Shown one piece after another: positions 1 through 12,079 of a stretch of DNA of 64,000 nucleotides. The position numbers were made by a program, and so were the translations under genes. The notes under the pieces were generated by a model that saw only the letters and a program-made list of their open reading frames with translations, was not told the DNA's origin and did no database searches. Origin of the DNA: Eretmocerus hayati. Its lineage: Eukaryota > Arthropoda > Insecta > Hymenoptera > Aphelinidae. The number at the start of each line of letters is the position of its first letter. The stretch's first letter is position 1. Location: NCBI GenBank assembly GCA_029851415.1, contig CM056743.1, positions 13,756,727 through 13,820,726 of the forward strand. Direction: 5' to 3'.

Positions 1-2668
1 TATGAGATCTTGCCGCAAACAGAAGTCACTCGTCTACCCGAAACATCCATCTACCCCTTTTCCTCGCTTCTTAGTCCTGATCCAATTATCGAAGCTAAGA
101 TAGGATTGAAACAAGTTTTCTTGATGAAGTACGCACCATTCGACCCCTCACCGTGTATTGGCCGTCATGTGAGTACAAGACTACGCACCACGCATGAATC
201 TGCCATTACATTAGATTTGAAATTTCCCTAATATAGGTGTCACTTAACATAGATGTAAATCACTATATTGAGCTTTTGAGGTGGATAAGCTTGGACGAGT
301 AATAGCCGTCCATCAGTTATGTACCTTCGGGACGAAGATGAACTGCATCAGGGTGACGGTCAGTGTTTTCTTCGTGATTTTTCGTCTCTCTCTCGCACTC
401 AATGGCTTATGGCACGAGTGCGAACGAGACGGAAGATCTCGATCGGTCACTGACCGTCACGGTCACTGCACTTCACCTTCCACCCGAGTGTACTTACTTG
501 AAAATTTGCAAGATAAAATTCACTTATTGAGAGCATACAAAGCATGGTTTCATTTTGATCTTACGTATGTGCGACCGTGATTTTGATTAATCATTTCATA
601 TGCACGTGTTTCCAATGTTTCAATAGGAATCCTTGCTCTTCTGAATTATGAGCGTTGATGATGGATGATTTCTGACAGGTTGAGAAGGAACTCTCCAAAT
701 TTTGCAAGAAATAGAATATAATCGAATTCGTACATATACATATTTTTCGATTATTTTTTACGTCGTGTGAATAAGAGTGTGAGAGCTCTCAAAGTAGCCA
801 GAATCTCGGATTTTCGATGAAATACGTGTAAAAACGGCAAAAAACTACGGTTTTGGCTACTTTGAGAGCTCTCACACTCGTATTCATACGACGTAAAAAA
901 TAAACGAAAAAACATTGCAAATGGCATTTTTTCCGCTCTTCAAGATGCTTTTTGCAAAATTGTTCTATCTTTATCCGCGTCCAAATTACAGCCAATAGAG
1001 TAAAAACGGTTTTTTTCTCGAAATCCTTGAAATTACATCAGCTATTTGAGGTACCAAAAAGGGCTGAGAGAAAAATCGCAAACCATGAAAAGTTAGCATT
1101 TTTTCTCATCTTTAAGATGCTTTTTTTCAAAATTCCTCTATGTTGATCTGGGCTCGAGCAATCGACGTTTTTGCAAGAGAGGATTTCAAACCCCCGTTCA
1201 GGAATTTTTGCACGGTACTGTATTAATTTGTTTTAAGAAACGCATAGGCCATATTGGATCACTCGAAATAATTGATTTTCTCATATTGCAATGTAATAAA
1301 CATGAAAAAAAATGCGCGGCAAAGTCAAGGCTGTGGGTGTGCAACCGCACATTCGAGAACTTGAGTGAGGGCAAATTAGGCAATGGCAAATTTGCACACT
1401 TACCTTAGAACTAATAGATTCTGCAGAAACGAATCACGTGCTCTAAGATCCACATTGCTAAAATCATGAAAAGGGTCATTTTAATTCTGACGGGAAAAAT
1501 CATCAATATGTCATTCAAAACCCTCAACTCAACATCGGTTTTCTGGTGAATTCGGTTCTGAGTTTGCAGCCCATTTGATTCGAACTCATGATCCGAATCA
1601 AGGCTGTCTTGTTGATTTAAACACAAGCACTCGGGGTTCTCAAGTACAATAGTATCGAAATACGTTTTTCGATCGACTGGGCGTAAAGTGAACGAGTACT
1701 GCCGTGCGTGGAGCAGTGTTTTACGCTCAGTCGCACGAAAAATATGATTTTATTTTATCAGGGAAATTGAACGGGTTTGTGTTAGCCAGAGTACATTATG
1801 GAGAGAGAGAAATATTTGGGTATGAATATGGGAAGGGAGATATTGATAGTTTGTGAGTACTTTCTTCTAAAATTCGAGGAGGTCACGAAGCTGGTGATAT
1901 CCCAACGTGTTCAGATCTGAACTCTAATAGAATGAAAAAGATTGTGAGAAATATCTTGATCAAGGTAAGGATAATAATACAGCCGAATTAACACGATTCG
2001 CTTTGCAAAAAGGTGCAAGTTGATCGTCTCAACGCCCAACCGATGGGTCCCGCTATTTTCCGTTTTAGAATTTTTATACCGAGACGTACTGATGTCTCGA
2101 AAAATATTCCCATAAACTATTACCTATACGATGACGACATACTCAGCCAAGAGCTTGGACAATCAGATAAAAGAGTTTTTTGCCGAGAATACGAGAGTGT
2201 CGACCGCAGTTTATGGCCGAAATATATAGAATTACGAAAAATCAGCCGGGAGCGTGTCAACAAAAATGTGGACAAGGTGTGTTATAAATCTTGAATTTGA
2301 TTTTGATTCGAATACAACGTACGAGATGGTAAGTACACAGGTGTAAGCACTCATATTTGTTGATACTGATAGTCATATCATACGGGTAGAAAATATGACT
2401 ACTCTAACTAATGAAAGTAGTAAAGTCATTCAGAGAAAAATGTTCAGACTAAAAGTTCGGAATTTTCTTATATTTTTTCCAACACCATTATTCTTCACAA
2501 AGATCCCTGTAATTCTAAATCAAATTTTATTTTGTTTGGAGTAACATTATCACGATATCACTACATGGATAACTGATAACTTTGTCACATGTAGAATTCC
2601 ATACTTATGAGCCTCCCCAATTCCAGGTTCTTCCTCAAATCCTCGCCACAAATTGTGGTCGAGATTAA
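1..2668 (+). CDS. C-terminal part of an unrecognised protein (3 exons, cut by left edge)
   Basis: I join three exons: <1-168, 2013-2276 and 2627-2668. All junctions are phase 0. Donors are CAT|GTGAGT and AAG|GTGTGT; the last acceptor (TTCCAG) follows a pyrimidine-rich tract, and the reading frame stops at 2666-2668. The acceptor at 2011-2012 (CAAAAAG) is poor but is the only AG between an in-frame stop at 1989-1991 and the open frame. The visible product is about 157 residues, soluble-looking, with stretches such as KYAPFDPSPCIGRH, INYYLYDDDILSQELG and SLWPKYIELRKISRERV. I do not recognise the family and give no function. The 1.8-kb first intron carries foldback repeats. Exon 1 is the firmest part because of its perfect donor and open frame; the last exon is short (13 residues) and rests on phase agreement. 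Confidence 0.5.
742..912. mobile_element. Foldback MITE-like element (50-60 bp arms)
   Basis: Positions 751-800 and 854-903 are inverted repeats of 50 bp with about two mismatches, and similarity continues outward through TTTTTCG-like sequence on both sides to about 742 and 912. The 53-bp loop has no coding frame. It lies in the first intron of the left-edge gene. Structure fits a non-autonomous DNA element; I could not define a target duplication. Confidence 0.65.
924..1140. repeat. Two-copy direct repeat, offset about 172 bp
   Basis: A roughly 45-bp block containing GCATTTTTTC, then AAGATGCTTTTT, then CAAAATT starts near 924 and again near 1096. The copies differ at several bases. This suggests an old partial tandem duplication or two fragments of one dispersed repeat next to the foldback element. 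Confidence 0.5.
1658..1748. mobile_element. Short imperfect foldback sequence
   Basis: An arm at 1658-1687 (core TTTTTCG, then CGACTGGGCGTAAA) is mirrored at 1719-1748 (core TTTACGCTCAGTCG, then CGAAAAA) with several mismatches. It is about 90 bp long and non-coding, likely a MITE remnant or a structured repeat. It lies within the first intron of the left-edge gene. Confidence 0.45.
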
Positions 2669-3198
2669 TGATCCACTGAGGGAGTCTGTTACTGAAATAT
2701 AGCCCATACATACATACATTATACCAATTTTCCAATTTTATAATCATAGCTCAGAAGCAAACCGAGTTTATGGAGTTCCAATATATCGCAAAATTTATAC
2801 ACAATGGATGATTTCGCGCCATTTTGCAGGGGGCAGCACAAACCATCACTGACCACTGACCTATCACTCTATCACTGGCTGAGTGGCTCGGTACATAAGG
2901 TTTATTCGATTATGCAGTTCGGTCTGGTGCGCCCCAGTGCGCCCCGAACTGCATAATCGAATAAACCTATATTACCGTGCTGGGCAGTGACAGAGATTTG
3001 AAGTGATTCACTGGCGTCTGCTACAGTGCTATATATATATGTGCTACTATAGTGCTATATACATTCATTGCAGTTGTTATCGGCTTATTTGTCGGTGTGA
3101 TATCTCATATTATCTTATTGAATAATCACCATAAAACTGGGAAGTTACCTCAGTTGCATACCTAGATCGACTTGAGTTCTGTAATCATTTGAGCAAAG
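2669..3198. other. Intergenic region with a MITE upstream of wuho
   Basis: This 530-bp gap separates the left-edge gene from wuho. It holds the foldback element at 2898-2968 and a TA-rich stretch around 3035-3065 just before wuho. No coding frame of note is present. The wuho promoter must lie here, probably between the MITE and the start codon, but I cannot name an element. Confidence 0.5.
2898..2968. mobile_element. Foldback MITE, family A copy 1 (perfect 25-bp arms)
   Basis: Positions 2898-2922 and 2944-2968 are perfect inverted repeats of 25 bp (outer end AGGTTTATTCGATTATGCAG) around a 21-bp GC-rich loop. The arm sequence recurs in the element at 19965-20090, so this is a dispersed family. 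TA dinucleotides flank both ends, compatible with a TA target duplication but not proof of one. Confidence 0.7.
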
Positions 3199-4356
3199 AT
3201 GAGTTTCGCAATTCATGAATCAAATATTATACTATGCAGTCGTGACAACAGTGTTGTAGCATATAACCTAGAATCCAAGACTCAGAAAACGTTTACCCTG
3301 CCAAATCTCGCTACAGAAAAAGAAATTCGGGCTCACAACAACGAGGACTTTGACTCTCTTGATGCATTACTAAGTGTAGTCTTCTCTGCAGATGGAAAGT
3401 ATTTTTTAATTTGTGCGAATCGCAAGCAGCTGTGCGTTTACAACAGTACATCCCTTGAACTTGTCTCCAATCGAACACTTGCTCGATCAGCAAGCAGGGT
3501 TAAATTTCTTCCGAACAACGATATTGTGGTGGCTGATAGATCTGGAGATGCTTATTTGTACTCCGTTGAGAAAGCTGATGAAAAGGGACAGTTGCTTCTT
3601 GGTCATCTATCAATGCTCTTGGATGTCTTGGTGACCAGTGATCTAAATCACATCATCACAGCGGACAGAGATGAGAAAATTCGAGTTTCTCTGTTTCCAA
3701 ATAGCTATAACATACTGTCCTATTGCTTGGGGCACAAAAAATTTGTTACCAACCTGGGATTTGTTCCTCATGACGAAAGTATTCTTGTATCTTGTGGCGG
3801 AGATGGCTCTTTGATGTTTTGGGATTTTGTGAAAGGAACAGAGTTGCTTACCATCTATTTCCATGAAAAATTTTCTCAAAATGATTTAGAAACACTGAAT
3901 GAATTTTTGGAAATTACTGATGCAAAGGGGAAAGTGTCAGTTCCACCTGTGAAACTCTTTCAGTTGATACAATTTGCCAAAGAAAAGTCAATCATTTGTA
4001 TGGCTTTTTATTGTAGCAAAACGATTTTGGTATACAGTATTACAGGCTTAAAGAATGATTTTACAGTGGAATACTCACAATCAATCATCTTTAATAAAAT
4101 GATCCTAGACTGCAAGTCATATGGCAATAAATTGTGGGTTTTGACAAGTGATGGCCTTCATGTATACAAATTTCTTGAGTCAGGGCTCATTCTCATTAAT
4201 GATAGGGATACAGAATCTGAAACATCAGACTTGGATGAATTGTGGAAGAAACTTCAAGCCGCCTCATCCATCCCATTTTTGCCAATCCTGTACAAAAGAA
4301 CATTTGACTCCTTGCAAGAATACCAGGAGAGAAAAAAGTTGAGATTAGATCCATAA
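3199..4356 (+). CDS. wuho: tRNA (guanine-N7-)-methyltransferase non-catalytic subunit (Wuho/WDR4)
   Basis: A single uninterrupted frame of 385 residues starting MSFAIHESNI. It matches the WDR4/Trm82 family: a WD40 propeller that partners METTL1/Trm8 to make m7G46 in tRNA, in the nucleus. The diagnostic segment is near residues 150-220, with ITADRDEKIRVS, YCLGHKKFVTNLGF and SCGGDGSLMFWDF, the last a clear WD repeat end. Length is in the family's range. In Drosophila this subunit (wuho) is needed in germline cells; that role is family knowledge, not visible here. The start codon follows AAAG and gives the full expected N-terminus. The absence of introns is notable beside intron-rich neighbours and may reflect intron loss. 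The stop lies 104 bp from the end of the convergent PSMC6 gene, and an AATAAA at 4449-4454 would take the transcript up to the PSMC6 stop codon. Confidence 0.93.
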   Translation: MSFAIHESNIILCSRDNSVVAYNLESKTQKTFTLPNLATEKEIRAHNNEDFDSLDALLSVVFSADGKYFLICANRKQLCVYNSTSLELVSNRTLARSASRVKFLPNNDIVVADRSGDAYLYSVEKADEKGQLLLGHLSMLLDVLVTSDLNHIITADRDEKIRVSLFPNSYNILSYCLGHKKFVTNLGFVPHDESILVSCGGDGSLMFWDFVKGTELLTIYFHEKFSQNDLETLNEFLEITDAKGKVSVPPVKLFQLIQFAKEKSIICMAFYCSKTILVYSITGLKNDFTVEYSQSIIFNKMILDCKSYGNKLWVLTSDGLHVYKFLESGLILINDRDTESETSDLDELWKKLQAASSIPFLPILYKRTFDSLQEYQERKKLRLDP

Positions 4357-4460
4357 TTGACAGCTTCAAGATAATTATTTATTCCATAATACAAATATTT
4401 GTACATATATAGCATAACACAAGAAAGAGCTTTTTTAGAAAAAACGCAAATAAAATTTAT

Positions 4461-6567
<2,107 letters not shown>

Positions 6568-7506
6568 TTTCACTTATTTTGCCGAATAATCGTCATCAAC
6601 AAAAGCAGAATAGAAGTGCCAGTGATGAAAATCGTTCTGCTCGCAATCGTAAAGTGACGCATTCAAGAACGCGTAATCGGCGTAATGTCACCGTCTCTTT
6701 GGTAAATTTGTCGTGATTTTGGGTGCTGATGGTGCTGATGGTGTATATTCACATTGATGAAGAACCAATCAAGTTACACCTGCAATGGGGATTGAGATTT
6801 CATATTTCTTCAAATTTACCATAGTGATAATGCCATATTCCGGCGAGTCACAAAGATTATCATGACATCATGACTCAATGACGTTTGTGATCAGTTTTCT
6901 GACGTCAATTGAAGTTGCTCAGTTTGGCCGTAGGAGACCGCTAGCATTCATAAAGGCTCCAAACTGTTTATCAAGTTGCCAACTTTATTATTGTTGAACA
7001 GTCTCTCTGCTTATGTCTATGGCCTAAGGCCTTGTCATGTAATTTCTGTTTGGGTTTCGGAAATCAGATTGTGTCATTGGGTGTGATGATTGAGTGTATC
7101 AAGAAAGAGTGAAAGTGCTACATCAATCTCAAAACAGATTTTATAGCTCTCTTCTGTTTGCAAGTAATTTAATCAAAATACAAATAGAGTGAAATTTTTA
7201 AAGTGATCCTCCACACATTAACAATTTATGAACTCGAACTCACATTATCAAAATAGAAAACTTGTAGCAAATCAATATCTAATTAGAAATGGAGGATTTA
7301 ATTATTTTTAATATCGTAGCCTCATGTCTTTATAGCTATCTCTTATTCTCTTTTAATTTCTTAATTTCAGCAACTGATAAGTGCAGGAGTATAACCAATG
7401 ATTGAGGAATTGTAGACCACACATCAACTTAATAACATAAATTTCAACTTTCTACTCATAATAGACCCTGAATTCTCTCTCCAGCTCTGAATTTTTTTTT
7501 GGTATT
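6568..7506. promoter_or_regulatory. Putative bidirectional promoter region, PSMC6/ABHD12
   Basis: The 939 bp between the divergent start codons of PSMC6 and the proposed ABHD12 first exon. No coding frame is present. A perfect palindromic CRE/ATF site, TGACGTCA, is at 6900-6907, and a related TGACTCAATGACG stretch is just upstream at about 6870-6882. Location makes a shared promoter likely; transcription starts cannot be placed from sequence. Confidence 0.4.
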
Positions 7507-10500
7507 ATGCAATACTTCTTGTTGAGAAAGCGTTTCATCAAAAGGTACATTTGTTTCCTCTTATTTGTTGATTACTCTTATCACCTATATATATGCTAAC
7601 ACTAAAATCTTGCATGTTGATTCAATTAAAATTATTTTCCTCTTGTGATTAACACTGTAGCATTTACTGGACTAATTCATGGTCAAGTGACAGATTTCCC
7701 ATGGTGTTGAGGATTAGATACTGTCTTTGTCAACATATTATCCTAGTGAGGGTAAAATCAATGACTGAGATTCATGTATTTTTCATTCAAACAATTTCGA
7801 CCAGTTACTTATTGATTTTACTTTGACAATAAATTATTTGCTTATGACATGGACTGATAAATCCTCAATGCTACTTCTCTGGAGAAGAATCAATCAAAAT
7901 TGTGTCACTCACACTACAACTTCACAAATTATTGCTTTCTCTGATCGGAGAGTTGATACCAAGTCAATGCACTATTGTAAACTATGAAGTACTCGAGGTA
8001 TTATTGATAATCTAAAGTCTACTGATTCTCTGTACTGTTACAATACCCTTGACTTACCAAATATCTGAATATTTTCTACCTTGCAAAATCTGAATTTTCT
8101 CTTTTTGGATAGATGCATTCTTGTGGAATTGTGAACAATTATCCTCATGATTTCTTTTCATGTCTTATTTATACTTATTTCAAAGATAATTGCTCCTGTC
8201 TCATTTTCTGTTTGGGTAGAAAACTTCAACAAATCAATTTCAAAAAATCTATACATATTTAGGTAATTCTATGTGGATTAGAAGATTTTCTTTGATGAAT
8301 TTAATATAAGATAAAATATGTAATTTTGGCACTTTCAGGGTGCATTATCAATATTCAATCGCTGAGTGATTGAATCACAATGTGAGGAAGTTTTCCAATC
8401 TACTACAGCTATTTAGAGTAACTCAGGATGATACAGTCTAAATACTTTTCACACTTTAAAATTTCCTGTATATTTTACTCAATATAAAAAAAAAAGATCT
8501 GATCTAAACTTCACTGTCTTGATCATACAGATTGATTTGAAAATTTGGTGGAGTAAAACAAGTCTTGTGATTACTATCATAAAAAAGTATAATTTAATTT
8601 CAATGTAAAGGCAAGTAAGCTGTCCTTTGAACAACCATGGTACCAACCTCTTTTGCTGATTTTTGGTTCAATGACATGTAAGTCAGAGGCCAGATAGCTT
8701 GGTGTGTTTCTGTTGTATCTTTCTCTATGGCTAATAAGAATTCAAGCTTTGTACTGGAGCACAATCTTCAACCTTTCAAAACTATGCTTTCTTCCAATTA
8801 GCTTGTAAAAGTTGGACTTGGTATCTATCATGGATCTAGTTATACTGATACACTCACTTTATTTTGAGATCTCAAAGTCCTTAGAACAAACTCCTCTTTT
8901 GAAATATTTCTATGTTTTTGCACAAAGATCATGGTATGAAGTAAAAAAATACTTCTCATAGTAAGTTGGGGTGGAGTCTGGTTTATAATATTCCATAGCC
9001 CCTTAAAGTCAACCATATACTACTAGATGTATTCCAGTCCCAGATTTCAGGAGTGTCAATTAAGCAAATTTTATTTTTACTTATTATGTAAATCACAATT
9101 TAAGCCTAAGCTTAATTACGATTGAGATTCAAAAGTTAGTCATTCCAAAAACTTGGGGTTACTCCCTCTGAGTTTTTTGATAATTGATGATCAATTTGAT
9201 TATCAGCTTTGTGCTTTAATGTGTTTGGAAGCTATGATTCTACTATTACATGTCAATGGGAATTAGTTTGCCAAAGTGATGTGCTGCTTCTACAGTGTGT
9301 TCCAGTTCATTTCAAACTGTTGAGTGTACTACATCATTCATTGCCTTTCCAGATTTCTGCTATGGACCATGAAAATATCACTATGCATCTACATCTTCTT
9401 ATTTGGACTACTTCCTTTGGTTTTCCGATATTCATATCAAGTGCAAAAAAAGATACTCTTTTTGAATTTTGGTGAGACTGCTACATCAATACTGTTATTT
9501 CTCAATCTTGGAGTTGGATTTACTTCATTGATACATGTTTATATTTACAGTACATTGGCCCTTAGACTTGGATTTAACCAAACCAGATTTAGTAGGGATG
9601 ATAGGAACAAGAAACTTTTATCTCACAACTGATCAGAATGTAACAATTGGGGCCTGGTGAGTGAGAGTTTGTTTACTAAGAATTATTCATTCCAAATTCG
9701 ACAAAATTGAGGCGAGTAATCAAAATCCAAAAGTGCTCAATCAGAATTGAAATTTACAGGCAAATATTGCCTCAGTCTCTGCTGAATCAGAGCATTCCAA
9801 AGAATGAAGATGCTTATGAAGCAGTTTTGTCAAATGCTCAAAGACCAGTATTCTTATACATGCATGGAAATAGTGGTAACCGGGCAAGTAGCCATAGAGT
9901 GGAGCTTTACAAGTTACTTCAGAGGCTTGACTACCATATTATATGTTTTGACTACCGCAGTAAGTTTTTATCTCACTCAATTTAGATTGCTATCATTATA
10001 TGAAGATTTTTTATTATTCAATTCTTACAGGCTATGGAGATAGCTCACTTGTTGATTTATCTGAAATGGGGGTCGTCAATGATTCCAAGTTTGTTCTAGA
10101 ATGGGCCATCAAAACGGTCAAAAATTCCGCCCCAATATTTGTATGGGGCCATTCATTAGGCACTGGGTGAGTTCAACAAAAAACATTTTCTTTCATTTTA
10201 ATAAGAAGACAATGTCATCTAAGTGAATGAACTCGAACGATTCGAATATGACTTAAATTCTTTGCTCATGTTCCTGTAATTTGCTTACGCTTTTCCGCAT
10301 CTGACCTACTTTGATCCCACTGTGATGCAAGAACACATTTGTTGAAGTATGATTGGCTAATCGGCGCGATTTGTTTTTACATCTTCCATGGAATGCAATC
10401 CCATAATCTGCGTCATCATTCACCAATTATTTGATAACTACGACTTATTTATGAAGTTAATCAATTTTCAGGGTGTCATCTCACGTTCTTGCGATCCTTG

Positions 10501-12079
10501 CCGAAAATGGGATAAGCCCTGCAGGATTATTTCTAGAATCTCCATTCAATAATCTTGCTGATGAGATAAGTGAACATCCGTTTGCCCAAGTGAGTTGACA
10601 TTGGAGTGATATTTTGATTAGGTTTAGAGAAAACTCTGTCAACTTGAAAGTATTAATATGAGAATATAGGGTAGTAGTATTAATATGAGCCTGAAAATGA
10701 ATTATTTTCAACTGTTTCTTGCAAACGGTGTTTGTTTACACATAATCTGGATTTATGCAAAATTTCCTATGCTGCATTACAAAAATACAATATTCATCTT
10801 GGTATTATGAGGATGGGACGATACCGATAGACGTGACCCGAGCGAGTTTCTTAGATTTTAACACTGTCAGGAGCCGTCATTTTCGCACGGCGACGAAAAA
10901 ATCTCTCCCGAAGACAAGTGTATTCAGATATTCTCGTCTAGTGAATTTATTTCACGTTCCTGCCCAATTTTCCGCCGGAAGCACTACATCAATACTCTCT
11001 TTTCCTTTCTTTCTCTTTAACACCTTTGAGGCTCTCGTCTTATTTAAAAGAGCCATTCCACGGCTCGTAAGATCGCATTTACTCGTTAACAGATAGTCGG
11101 CACCGCGCGACGCATTACGATTCTCATAAAAAAAGTCTACCATGCTATATTTGTAAGAAAATAAAATGTATATTAATATCGAACTTTTCATCTTAGATAT
11201 TCAAGCATTTACCTTGGTTTCACTGGGTGATTGTACAGCCTCTTTATGACAATGAGCTAAGATTTGAATCCGATAAACACATTGGAAAAATCCAGTGCCC
11301 CATCATGATCTTACATGCAGAAGATGATAATGTAGTGCCGTTTTCGTTAGGAGAAAAGGTAATAAAAACATCAATATGGCGACGTATTTTTTATAGTGTT
11401 TCTAATATATGATATACCACTGATATGAATAATTGATGACCCTATTCAATTTCAGCTGTTCATTTCTGGAAAAGCTCTTCATGCAAACAGTATGCAGCAA
11501 ATACAAATGACTAGAATTAACTCTTCCCTTGGACTTGGACATAAATACATATGTCGGTATAAAGATTTGCCAAGAATAATAAGGTAACAGAAATCGTGAT
11601 TTTCATTTTTCCGAGAGCAGCGTGAAATTTTTTTGGCGCACATCGGCATGAGAGGCTCTCATTGAGAGCCCATCTCCTCCGCCATTTTCATGAACTGGTC
11701 TTATGACTATCATTGCCAACATTTATTTTTCTGAGTTTTTATTGCAAAAATATGACTCGAGGCAGACACACTTATCATACTTCATTGCTAAGGTTTTCAT
11801 CTAACTTTGTCTCGGATAAAAAATCATGATACCGGAATGAGCATTTCGTGGACTTGACGATTTTGCGTCTAACCCTTGGTTATGAAACTTTTTTCATTCA
11901 TGCACGCCTTCGCTTTTTAGCTACATATACGCTCCTGTTTCAAAAAAATGCAAATCATAAGATGAAACTCATAATCAATCTAGTCTCCTAAGTATTGACT
12001 AAAGATATTCATCTGAAAAATCAGTATTAACATTGTGATTTTTCATTTCAGCGAATTTGTGGCACAATCATCCCTGTAG
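7507..12079 (+). CDS. ABHD12: Lysophosphatidylserine lipase ABHD12 (alpha/beta hydrolase)
   Basis: Nine coding exons: 7507-7544, 9353-9471, 9551-9656, 9760-9959, 10031-10166, 10472-10589, 11197-11358, 11456-11583 and 12052-12079, giving 344 residues. It is a membrane serine hydrolase of lyso-PS and monoacylglycerols. An N-terminal transmembrane segment (ISLCIYIFLFGLLPLVF) follows a basic stretch. HGNSGNR is the oxyanion region, the nucleophile elbow is GHSLG (Ser196), acid HAEDDNVVP (Asp282 or 283), and His322 in LGHKYI matches the family's catalytic His. The tail is LPRIISEFV. Exons 2-9 are secure. The 12-residue first exon is inferred: its AG|GT donor phase joins the 9353 exon exactly (MQYFLLRKRFIK then RFLLW), but an internal start at 9369 cannot be excluded. 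The 1.8-kb first intron holds nothing recognisable. A possible poly(A) signal is at 12771-12776. Confidence 0.9.

Noticed and set aside
281..580. 99-codon plus-strand frame
   Set aside because: It lies inside the first intron of the left-edge gene, starts at a non-ATG codon, and its translation is rich in short repeats of GTCACTGACC-type DNA.
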